DNA of 64,000 bases from Paenibacillus lignilyticus (GTDB lineage: Bacteria; Bacillota; Bacilli; Paenibacillales; Paenibacillaceae): assembly GCF_017942085.1 (NCBI RefSeq), contig NZ_JAGKSP010000008.1, positions 62,001 through 126,000 of the forward strand, written 5' to 3'. Shown piece after piece: positions 42,569-50,548 of the stretch; the stretch's first letter is position 1; each line of letters begins with the position of its first letter. Both the position numbers and the translations under genes were made by a program. Under the pieces are notes generated by a model. The model was not told the origin of the DNA. It ran no database searches and saw nothing but the letters and a program-made list of their open reading frames with translations.

Positions 42569-44535
42569 GTGAACTACAGAAAGGCCCTGCAGACGGCGGT
42601 CCCGGCGGTCCGCGACCGGGCGCTCCAACCGGCCCGGGTCCAAGTAATTTCGGCTTCGGCCCGGGCCGCGGCGGCCCCGGCGGCATGATGGGGATGCAGG
42701 TTCAGAAAGCGAAGGATTTCAAAGGCACCTTGCGCAGGTTGACCGGTTATCTCAAGCCGCACCGGACCGCATTGCTTATCGTCCTTTTGACAGCGGTGCT
42801 TAGTACCGTCTTCTCGATTCTCGGACCGAAGATCATGGGGAAAGCAACAACGAAGCTCTTCGAAGGACTCATGGGCAAGATCAATGGCGTTCCCGGTGCA
42901 GAAATCGACTTCCATTATATTTGGCAAATCCTTGTTGTACTTGCGGTCTTATATGTCATTAGTGCGTTATTCGGATTCATTCAACAGTATGTCATGGCAA
43001 GCGTGGCTCAGAAGACCGTATACGATCTTCGCAAGGACGTGAACGAGAAACTGGCACGACTGCCCTTGAAGTTCTTCGATTCCCGCACGCACGGGGAAAT
43101 ACTGAGCCGCGCTGTCAACGACGTGGATAACATCAGCGGAACGCTGCAGCAAAGCTTGACGCAGTTCATCACCGCTTTCGTGACGCTAATCGGCGTTGTC
43201 GTCATGATGCTGACGATCAGCCCCCTCATGACGCTCATCACGATTGTGACGCTGCCGCTCAGCTTCCTCGCGATTAAGATGATTGCGAAGCGATCGCAGC
43301 TTTATTTTAAAGGCCAACAGAAAGCGCTTGGGGAATTGAACGGCCACGTTGAGGAAATGTACACCGGCCACAATATCGTGAAAGCGTTCGGTCATGAGCG
43401 CAAATCCGTTGCCAAGTTTAATGCGGTCAATGAAGAGCTTTATCAATCCGGCTGGCGCGCGCAGTTCGTCTCCGGGATGATTATGCCCATCATGGGTTTC
43501 ATCGGCAACATCGGCTATGTGCTGGTCAGCGTCGCGGGCGGCATTCTTGTGCTGCATAAGTCGATTACAATCGGGGACGTGCAGGCCTTCATCTCCTACT
43601 CGCGCCAATTCGCGATGCCGATTACGCAAACGGCCCAAATCGCCAACATCATTCAGTCGACGATTGCGTCCGCGGAGCGAATTTTCGAGCTGCTCGATGA
43701 GGAGGAAGAAGTGCTGGAAGCAGCAGCTCCGGTTGCCCTTGTAAGCAGCCAAGCGGCAGCGGTCGTCGGCAAAGCGATGAAGCCGAAGGGCGACGTGAGC
43801 TTCAACCATGTGCAGTTCCGTTACAAAGAGGACACGGCGCTCATTGAAGACATGGATATCCATGTCCGCGCAGGTCAAACGATCGCCATCGTCGGCCCAA
43901 CCGGCGCCGGCAAAACAACGCTGATCAACCTGCTGATGCGCTTCTATGAGCTCAATGGCGGCAGCATTACCATCGACGGCGTAAACCTGACGCAGCTTCG
44001 CCGCGGCGATCTGCGGAGCTTGTTCGGCATGGTGCTTCAGGATACGTGGCTGTTCAACGGGACGATCCGCGACAATATCGCTTACGGCCGTATCGGCGCA
44101 TCGGAAGACGAAGTGGTTGCAGCAGCCCGCGCGGCCTACGCCGATCACTTCATTCGTACGCTGCCTGACGGCTACGACACGATTCTGAATGAAGAGGCCT
44201 CGAATATTTCGCAAGGTCAGAAGCAGTTGCTCACCATTGCCCGCGCCATTCTCGCTGACCCAGCCATCCTCATCCTCGATGAGGCGACAAGCAGCGTCGA
44301 TACGCGGACCGAAATTCATATTCAGCATGCGATGAATCAGCTGATGCAAGGACGAACCAGCTTCGTCATCGCCCACCGCCTCTCGACCATCCGCGATGCC
44401 GATCTCATTCTCGTCATGAACCACGGCACCGTGATCGAGCAAGGCACGCACGAAGACTTGCTTGCCGCAGGCGGCTTCTACGCCGATCTGTACGAAAGCC
44501 AGTTCAGCAACCGCAAGCGTCAGGATGTCAGCTAG
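42565..44535 (+). CDS. ABC multidrug exporter, second subunit
   Basis: A 656-residue half-exporter with a Gly/Pro-rich N-terminal tail (about 40 residues), then membrane and ATPase domains. Walker A is GPTGAGKTT, Walker B ILILDEATSSVD with the catalytic Glu, and the switch His lies in IAHRLST. The signature is ISQGQKQLL, with Gln in place of the second Gly. Together with its partner one canonical and one degenerate ATP site result. The YfiC/LmrD-type role in drug export is inferred. Confidence 0.9.
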   Translation: MSELQKGPADGGPGGPRPGAPTGPGPSNFGFGPGRGGPGGMMGMQVQKAKDFKGTLRRLTGYLKPHRTALLIVLLTAVLSTVFSILGPKIMGKATTKLFEGLMGKINGVPGAEIDFHYIWQILVVLAVLYVISALFGFIQQYVMASVAQKTVYDLRKDVNEKLARLPLKFFDSRTHGEILSRAVNDVDNISGTLQQSLTQFITAFVTLIGVVVMMLTISPLMTLITIVTLPLSFLAIKMIAKRSQLYFKGQQKALGELNGHVEEMYTGHNIVKAFGHERKSVAKFNAVNEELYQSGWRAQFVSGMIMPIMGFIGNIGYVLVSVAGGILVLHKSITIGDVQAFISYSRQFAMPITQTAQIANIIQSTIASAERIFELLDEEEEVLEAAAPVALVSSQAAAVVGKAMKPKGDVSFNHVQFRYKEDTALIEDMDIHVRAGQTIAIVGPTGAGKTTLINLLMRFYELNGGSITIDGVNLTQLRRGDLRSLFGMVLQDTWLFNGTIRDNIAYGRIGASEDEVVAAARAAYADHFIRTLPDGYDTILNEEASNISQGQKQLLTIARAILADPAILILDEATSSVDTRTEIHIQHAMNQLMQGRTSFVIAHRLSTIRDADLILVMNHGTVIEQGTHEDLLAAGGFYADLYESQFSNRKRQDVS

Positions 44536-44555
44536 CTTCAAGCCGTCTATTATCT

Positions 44556-44596
44556 AACCTCCATTCTCACCTTCCCAAGGTGGGGTGGAGGTTTTC
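44556..44596 (+). terminator. Terminator of the ABC exporter operon
   Basis: AACCTCCA/TGGAGGTT with an inner CACCTT/AAGGTG stem and a T run, 20 bp after the stop codon. Confidence 0.82.
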
Positions 44597-44703
44597 TCGT
44601 TTTGCCCGTTCTCCAAGGTTGTCCACGACTAAAAAATGGCAGTGAACGGTATACTGAAATGGGAAATTATCACCTGTTAATATGACAACTGGGGGAGTCC
44701 GAG

Positions 44704-46275
44704 ATGGTATCCACGATTCTAATTACAGCCGTTTTCTTGCTTGTTGCGCTGCCGCTGCTTGCATTCTTCAGCTATATGTACATCCTCTCCAAACGGCCCA
44801 AACATTCCATCATTCGCTCTCATCCGTTTCTCGGCTGGGTCCGCTATTTGCTGGAGAAGCTCGGTCCGGAGTTCCGCCAATATTGGTTCGACAATGATAC
44901 GGAAGGAAGACCGTTCTCGCGGGCCGATTTCGTCGGCATCGTGTACGCGGCCAAATACCGCACGGATCTCATCTCCTTCGGCGGCCGGCGCGACTACGAG
45001 AAGCCCGGCTTCTATTTATCCAATGCGATGTTTCCCAAGCTGACGAGCGAGCTTAAGGTCGACAACCTCCAGCTTGTACCCGGCAGAAAATACGTCATTA
45101 CCGATGAAGGTCTGTTCACGCGCAAAGAAAAAACAGTCGACGAAAACGTGAAGCGCTGGCTCCTCGCGGATGACGACGTCATCATTGTCGGTCAAGATCG
45201 CCCTCAGCCTTGGCGGCTTAAGGGCATGTTTGGCGCATCTGCCACTTCCTTCGGCGCTGTAGGCGAGAACTATATCCAATCGACCGGCAGCGGCGCAGCG
45301 ATGGCCGGCGGATCCTGGATCAACACGGGCGAAGGCGGCGTTGCCCACGTTCACCTCGCAACCGGGGCAGACGTCGTTTCCCAGATAGGTCCGGGGATGT
45401 TTGGCTTCCGCGACAATCTGGGTAAATTCTCCATAGACGAGTTCAAACGCAAAGCGGAGATTCCGAACATCAAAGCGTTCGAGCTCAAATTCCATCAAGG
45501 CGCCAAGATCCGCGGCGGACATCTTGAAGGCTCCAAAGTTACAGAGGCGGTAGCGGCAGCAAGGCTCGTCCCTGTCGGCCAGACCGTCAATTCGCCTAAT
45601 CGGTTCGAGCTGCTGACGAGTCCGGAAGAAGCGCTGCGATTCATCGGCTCCTTGCAAGAAGCAGGCGGCAAACCTGTCGGTATCAAAATCGTTGTCGGGG
45701 ATCCCCAGCGACTGGAGCCACTATTCTCGGCGATGCTGGAGCTGGACATCTATCCCGACTTTATTACAGTCGACGGCTCCGAAGGCGGATCCGGCGCCAC
45801 GTTCAAGGCGATGGCCGACGGCATGGGGCTGCCGCTGTATGCGGCGCTTATCATCCTTGACGACACCGCCCGCAAATTCGGCGTTCGCGAGCGCATTCGG
45901 ATCTTCGCCTCCGGCAAGCTGATCACGCCGGATAAAGTCGCAATCGCCCTCGCGCTCGGAGCTGACTGCGTCAATTCGGCGCGCGGCTTCATGATGGCTA
46001 ACGGCTGCATCATGGCGCTGCAATGCCATACGGGCAAATGCCCGACAGGCATTACGACAACCGATGCGAAATATCAAGCCGCTCTTGCGCCTGAGGAGAA
46101 GCAGTGGCGCGTCATGAATTATATTTTGCAGCTGAGGGAAGGTTTGTTTTCGCTGTCTGCGGCATGCGGTCTCGACAGTCCGCGCGGACTGCGGCGGGAG
46201 CATGTTGTATTCACGACCGAAAGCGGCCAAACGACTCGCATTGCCGATTTGTTCCCTTATCCGGAGCCGCAATAA
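44704..46275 (+). CDS. Membrane-anchored FMN-binding glutamate synthase-like protein
   Basis: A 523-residue protein with one N-terminal membrane helix (ILITAVFLLVALPLLAFFSY) and a domain like the FMN/Fe-S synthase part of glutamate synthase: AMAGGSWINTGEGG, VDGSEGGSGATFKAM, and the cluster-type cysteines in CHTGKCPTGI. It is of the YerD type in Bacillus. It lacks the glutaminase domain, so glutamate synthesis from glutamine is not expected; the reaction is unknown. GGGGGAG precedes the ATG. Confidence 0.87.
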   Translation: MVSTILITAVFLLVALPLLAFFSYMYILSKRPKHSIIRSHPFLGWVRYLLEKLGPEFRQYWFDNDTEGRPFSRADFVGIVYAAKYRTDLISFGGRRDYEKPGFYLSNAMFPKLTSELKVDNLQLVPGRKYVITDEGLFTRKEKTVDENVKRWLLADDDVIIVGQDRPQPWRLKGMFGASATSFGAVGENYIQSTGSGAAMAGGSWINTGEGGVAHVHLATGADVVSQIGPGMFGFRDNLGKFSIDEFKRKAEIPNIKAFELKFHQGAKIRGGHLEGSKVTEAVAAARLVPVGQTVNSPNRFELLTSPEEALRFIGSLQEAGGKPVGIKIVVGDPQRLEPLFSAMLELDIYPDFITVDGSEGGSGATFKAMADGMGLPLYAALIILDDTARKFGVRERIRIFASGKLITPDKVAIALALGADCVNSARGFMMANGCIMALQCHTGKCPTGITTTDAKYQAALAPEEKQWRVMNYILQLREGLFSLSAACGLDSPRGLRREHVVFTTESGQTTRIADLFPYPEPQ

Positions 46276-46330
46276 GGCGGCAGGATTTTTCTGACATTCG
46301 TATTGACAAAGACCTTCTTTCTCGAATAAA

Positions 46331-46367
46331 CTTACTATATAATATTAAGCTTATTATAAATTGTAAG
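46331..46367. promoter_or_regulatory. AT-rich dyad upstream of yceI
   Basis: CTTAC at 46331 and GTAAG near 46367 flank an imperfect palindrome centred on AAGCTT; TATAAT at 46338-46343 lies inside it. The position fits a repressor site over the yceI promoter. The regulator is not known. Confidence 0.4.
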
Positions 46368-46387
46368 TAAATTTAGGAGGTCAATTC

Positions 46388-46921
46388 ATGTCTTTGTCCA
46401 AATGGATCGTTGATGCAAGCCACAGTAGTGTTGATTTCACAATCAGACATATGATGATTGCTAAAGTTAAAGGTACGTTTCATGAATTTAATGCCGTAAT
46501 CGAAGCGGATCCAACGGATTTGACTACAGCAAACATTGAATTTAACATTGCGCTTAGCAGCATCGACACTCGTAATGCCGATCGCGATAACCACCTTCGC
46601 ACGGGTGATTTCTTCGATATCGAGCAATACCCGACCCTATCCTTCAAATCGACATCCATCAGCAAAACAGATGATGGCGAATATAACGTTAGCGGCGATC
46701 TGACTTTGCACGGCTTGACTCGTACAGAATCGTTCACCGTTACTTATGAAGGCAGCGGCAAAGACCCATGGGGCAACGAGAAAGTGGGCTTCAGCGGCAA
46801 AGGCGCTTTCAAACGCAGCGATTACGGCCTGACTTACAACGCGGCGCTTGAAACAGGCGGCGTTCTAATCGGCGACGAAGTGAAATTCACGATCGAAATC
46901 GAAGCTTCGAAACAAGCTTAA
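46388..46921 (+). CDS. yceI: YceI-family protein
   Basis: A 177-residue lipocalin-like beta-barrel that binds isoprenoid-type lipids in known members. Motifs: WIVDASHSSVDFTIRHMM, DPTDLTTANIEF, RNADRDNHLRTGDFFDIEQYP and SGDLTLHGLT. There is no signal peptide, as is usual in Bacillota members, so it is cytoplasmic. A perfect TAGGAGGT ribosome site precedes the ATG; strong AT-rich promoter sequences lie upstream. Single gene. Confidence 0.92.
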   Translation: MSLSKWIVDASHSSVDFTIRHMMIAKVKGTFHEFNAVIEADPTDLTTANIEFNIALSSIDTRNADRDNHLRTGDFFDIEQYPTLSFKSTSISKTDDGEYNVSGDLTLHGLTRTESFTVTYEGSGKDPWGNEKVGFSGKGAFKRSDYGLTYNAALETGGVLIGDEVKFTIEIEASKQA

Positions 46922-46928
46922 TTTCATT

Positions 46929-46972
46929 AAAAAAGGATGGCAGCTGGGGTTACCCGGCTGCCATCCTTTTTT
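46929..46972 (+). terminator. Terminator of yceI
   Basis: Perfect 16-bp stem AAAAAAGGATGGCAGC/GCTGCCATCCTTTTTT with a 12-nt loop, 7 bp after the stop codon. Confidence 0.92.
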
Positions 46973-47056
46973 AATTCCGGTCGACTGCAGCACGGGAACG
47001 CGCACCCTTGTTCCCCCGCCTTTAGAACACCCCAGTTCAGACCTTTCTCGTTCCCA

Positions 47057-47246
47057 TTTGTTGCAATCCGTGCAACATTCTCGGCTAAGTCGAGCACTCG
47101 CAGAGGAAGAGTTGCGCGTGTTACAACATTTCCGGCTCAATCATCCCTCTGGCTTTCCAGTCTCTCTGAAATGTTGCAATACACGCAGCATTTCGCCGTT
47201 TGTTCCTGCTTCGAGGGGCAAGATGTTGCATAACGAGCAGCATTTG
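47057..47246. repeat. Four GTTGC...GCAACATT hairpins, pitch 51-60 bp
   Basis: The GTTGC arms start at 47060, 47111, 47171 and 47225 (steps 51, 60 and 54). Right arms are GCAACATT, ACAACATT, GCAGCATT and GCAGCATT. This is the family found at 37921-38110. The array lies between convergent yceI and the glycosidase gene. Nothing else was seen in 46973-47353. Confidence 0.88.
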
Positions 47247-47353
47247 CACCCCAGCAGCCGCTCCAATATTTTACGTCCGGGGAAAGCCTCTTTGTTATAA
47301 CCGCGCGATTCTTGCACTCGCCTAAAACCCGCTTCAAAGCAGCGACACCGGCG

Positions 47354-48622
47354 CTAGGCGCTGAATGCCTCCCGCTCCGCCAGAGAAACCCTCTTATCGC
47401 CAATGCGCACATGGATCACCGGCCCCTGTTGATTAGTTACCGCAATGCGGCCATCCCGAACTTCAACAAGAAGCGTATTGTTCAGCATCGCAATCCCTTC
47501 CGCTCGTACCCAATTCACCCCGTCCGGCAGCTGCGGCGCAATCTCAATCAGCTGTTGGTCGGCATATGGGCGGACGCCCAGCAACCCGGTCACCATATTG
47601 CCGATAACGGAATACGACACCTCCGGGTACTCCCTGCGTTCGGTCCCTTCGTCACACAACGTGAGAATAGCCCGATAGGCCGCTTCTTTCTCTCCCGCGG
47701 CATAATAAATATCCGGTAAATGCGACATCTCCTCCACATTGGAGACGCCGTTGCGAATAATGTCTTGCACCGCCAACCGCCGCTTTTCGCCGGACGAGAT
47801 CAGTCCAAAATAAACAGGCATATAGTGCGCCGACAAATAGTAGTCCGTATGATAGCGGCCATCCTGCAAGATCGCCGCACTGAACCGCTGCTCCGCTTCA
47901 CTCCACCATTCGGCGTCGAACCTCCGCTGCAGCCGCTCCGCCAAAGCCATATAATGCGCCGCTTTATCATACTCGCCACGCAGCGAAGCAATGGCACTAT
48001 AGGCGGCATAAGCGCCATACTGCGCCGCTACCAGATCGCCTCCCACTCGAGGCGTAAGCGAATCTTCCACATAGGATGCTATGCCGCGCCGGCCTTCCCC
48101 CTTCACGTGGTCCGGAATGCCGTCACCATCGCGATCCCAGCGCCGTACATAGTCGTTTAAGCTTCGCTCATAGAAAGCAAGAAAACGTTCATCGTTCAAG
48201 TAATCCAGGTCCCCGCTCCACAAATACTGCCGATAACAGCAGTCAACGACATCGAAGTTGGCGGGCAGGTTGTACCAGAAATCATCATCGCTTGTATAAT
48301 CATCCGGGCACGGAAGCCCGTCCTTCGTTATTTCCCAGTACGTGCACCAATCCTTCGACTCGCTGATATGCTCGGCGAACTTCGTCAGCATATTTTTCGT
48401 ATGCGCCCCTAACCCCAGCACGGCAGCACCCGCGCTCATATGCGCCACATCGCGCATGCAGAAAGCCTGACGCCCCGGCAGTGCCGCTTCGTACCACGGT
48501 CCAACCGGATCGCTTACCGACGCATAGGCGAGCGCCTGCCCTTTGGCCCAGCGCGCGGCAGCCTCCAGCGCTTCGGATGAAGAAGTCAGCTTAAACGGAC
48601 TTAACGCGGATATCGGACTCAT
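47354..48622 (-). CDS. Six-hairpin (alpha/alpha)6-barrel glycosidase-like protein
   Basis: A 422-residue cytoplasmic protein with alternating helices and aromatic, acidic loops typical of (alpha/alpha)6 barrel glycosidases: GRQAFCMRDVAHMSAGA, FWYNLPANFDVVDCCYRQYLWSGD, RDGDGIPDH and YPEVSYSVIGNMVTGLLG. The exact GH family is not clear. It is the last gene behind an LplABC-type transporter, so it probably hydrolyses the imported oligosaccharide, releasing a terminal sugar. The C-terminal 60 residues form a beta domain (NNTLLVEVRDGRIAVTNQQ). Confidence 0.77.
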   Translation of the reverse strand: MSPISALSPFKLTSSSEALEAAARWAKGQALAYASVSDPVGPWYEAALPGRQAFCMRDVAHMSAGAAVLGLGAHTKNMLTKFAEHISESKDWCTYWEITKDGLPCPDDYTSDDDFWYNLPANFDVVDCCYRQYLWSGDLDYLNDERFLAFYERSLNDYVRRWDRDGDGIPDHVKGEGRRGIASYVEDSLTPRVGGDLVAAQYGAYAAYSAIASLRGEYDKAAHYMALAERLQRRFDAEWWSEAEQRFSAAILQDGRYHTDYYLSAHYMPVYFGLISSGEKRRLAVQDIIRNGVSNVEEMSHLPDIYYAAGEKEAAYRAILTLCDEGTERREYPEVSYSVIGNMVTGLLGVRPYADQQLIEIAPQLPDGVNWVRAEGIAMLNNTLLVEVRDGRIAVTNQQGPVIHVRIGDKRVSLAEREAFSA

Positions 48623-48659
48623 TTCATAACCCCTTTATCTCAAAGCAGCCGGATCGTTA

Positions 48660-49553
48660 TCATTTGACAGAACCTAACGTAATCCCGCCGATAAAATATT
48701 TTTGCAGGAACGGATACACACACAGAATCGGCACCGTCACGAGGACGGTCGTCGCCGCACGCAGCGTCTGCGGAGATAAGCCCTGAAACTTATGCAGCAG
48801 CAGCTGTTGATCGCGAATTTGCTGCGTAGCCTCCACTTCCAGAAGCAGCCGCCGCAGGTACACCTGGAGCGTATCGAACTTCCCGTTAAAGTTGTACAGA
48901 ATAACATCAAACCAAGAGTTCCAGTGCCCTACGGCTGCATAGATGGAAACGGCGGCGAACACCGGCATCGCTACAGGAATGACAATGCGCCAATAGATGC
49001 GGAGCTCCCCTGCTCCGTCGATCCGTGCCGATTCGAACAGCGCTTCCGGCAGGTCGGAGATATAGGAAGCCATGAGCAGCATGAAATACGCATTAATAAG
49101 CCCCGGAATCCAGTACACCTGGAACGTATTCGTCAGATGCAGCTGGTTCATCAGAATATACGTCGGAATGATGCCGCCGCTAAAGTACATGGTCATGAAG
49201 AAGATAATCCGCATAAATTTACGGCCCGAGAACGTTCGAATGCTGATGATGTAAGATAAGAGCCCCGTTACGAACAAGCAGGTGCCCGTTCCGATTACGA
49301 CACGAAGAACGGACCAGCCAAGCCCCTTCAGCAGCTTCTCGTTCTCGAAGAGCATCCCGTATGCAGAGAACGAAACCTTGCGCGGGAAGAAATAAATGCC
49401 GCCGCGCGCCGCATCTTTGCCATCATTAAAGGACAACGCCAGCAGATTGATAAACGGATAGATAACGATAAAAGCCAGCAGCAGCAAAGCAGCGATGATG
49501 AGCACATCCGCCACTCGGCTTGCAAAAGAGGGCTTGATATAAGAGGTTTCCAT
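48660..49553 (-). CDS. Carbohydrate ABC transporter permease, LplC/YtcP type
   Basis: A 297-residue permease with six helices and the EAA loop FESARIDGAGELRIYWRI. Together with the permease 18 bp upstream it forms the membrane channel. No ATPase gene is present, so it is expected to use the shared MsmX-type ATPase. Substrates of this CUT1 subgroup are complex plant or bacterial oligosaccharides. Confidence 0.9.
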   Translation of the reverse strand: METSYIKPSFASRVADVLIIAALLLLAFIVIYPFINLLALSFNDGKDAARGGIYFFPRKVSFSAYGMLFENEKLLKGLGWSVLRVVIGTGTCLFVTGLLSYIISIRTFSGRKFMRIIFFMTMYFSGGIIPTYILMNQLHLTNTFQVYWIPGLINAYFMLLMASYISDLPEALFESARIDGAGELRIYWRIVIPVAMPVFAAVSIYAAVGHWNSWFDVILYNFNGKFDTLQVYLRRLLLEVEATQQIRDQQLLLHKFQGLSPQTLRAATTVLVTVPILCVYPFLQKYFIGGITLGSVK

Positions 49554-49571
49554 CGCGGTCAGTCCTCCTTC

Positions 49572-50477
49572 CTAGAAAATAGATGATTGCATGTAGCGCT
49601 TGGACAGACGGTTCGCCACGATGACGAGAATAAGACCGATTCCGCTCTTCATCAATCCGACGGCCGTTCCGTAGGAGTAATTCCCGAGCTGTACGCCGAA
49701 GCGATACACATACGTATCGATAACCTCGTAATGATCCTGCGTGAGCGGATTGCCGATTAAGAGCTGCTGCTCGAAGCCGGCATTCAGAATGCCGCCGATC
49801 GCGAGGATGAGCAGAAGTACGGCCGTAGAGCGGATGCCCGGAATGGTAATATGGCGAATAAGTCCGAAGCGCCCCAGTCCGTCTACCCGGCCTGCTTCAT
49901 ACTGCTCCTTATCAATGCCGGCGATGGCGGACAAATAAATAATGGCCGAGAAGCCCATGTCCTTCCATACATTGCTGCTCACAAGGATGGTCCAGAAATA
50001 CTTCCCTTCGGTCAGGAATCCGATCGGGTCATCAATGAAGCCAAGCCTGAGCAATATATCGTTCAGAATCCCGTCGCTTCCCAGCAGCGTAATGAGGATG
50101 TTGGCCACCACCACCCACGAGATAAAGTAAGGAATATACGACAGCGATTGAATGGTCTTTTTGAACAGTCGGCCTCTCAATTCATTCAGCAGCAGGGCGA
50201 GAATAATCGGAGCGGGAAAACCAACCACCAGGTTCAAGAAGCTGATGACGAGCGTATTGCGCATAATCTGAAGGAAGTCCGGTTCCTTGAAGAAGCGAAC
50301 GAAATTATCCAGCCCGATCCAATTGGAGAACATGGAGTGGCCGGGGACGTAATTCTGAAAGGAGATGAGCAGTCCATACATGGGGTAATACGAGAAGGTA
50401 AGCACCCATGCGATCATCGGAATGCAGAGCAGCCAAATTTGCCGTTCGCGCCGCACTCTTTTCCATAGCTGTGTCAT
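49572..50477 (-). CDS. Carbohydrate ABC transporter permease, LplB/YteP type
   Basis: A 301-residue permease with an N-terminal RQIWLLCIPMIAWVLTFSYYPM helix and the EAA loop EQYEAGRVDGLGRFGLIRHI. It is the partner of the downstream permease. A terminator-like hairpin lies between the binding-protein gene and this one. Confidence 0.9.
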   Translation of the reverse strand: MTQLWKRVRRERQIWLLCIPMIAWVLTFSYYPMYGLLISFQNYVPGHSMFSNWIGLDNFVRFFKEPDFLQIMRNTLVISFLNLVVGFPAPIILALLLNELRGRLFKKTIQSLSYIPYFISWVVVANILITLLGSDGILNDILLRLGFIDDPIGFLTEGKYFWTILVSSNVWKDMGFSAIIYLSAIAGIDKEQYEAGRVDGLGRFGLIRHITIPGIRSTAVLLLILAIGGILNAGFEQQLLIGNPLTQDHYEVIDTYVYRFGVQLGNYSYGTAVGLMKSGIGLILVIVANRLSKRYMQSSIF

Positions 50478-50499
50478 ACTTGTGCCTCCATTTCCTATG

Positions 50500-50534
50500 A
50501 AAAAAGGGAACCGTTCCGAACAGGAACGGTTCCC
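50500..50534 (-). terminator. Partial terminator between binding-protein and permease genes
   Basis: On the minus strand, a perfect 12-bp stem GGGAACCGTTCC/GGAACGGTTCCC with a 5-nt loop is followed by UUUUUU. It lies in the 71-bp gap after the binding-protein gene, so it would lower permease expression relative to the binding protein. Confidence 0.85.
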
Positions 50535-50548
50535 CGCTTTCCGCTTCG

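Noticed and set aside
43186..44541. Long minus-strand frame opposite the second ABC exporter subunit
   Set aside because: Antisense shadow caused by GC-rich third positions; the plus-strand gene has full ABC motifs.
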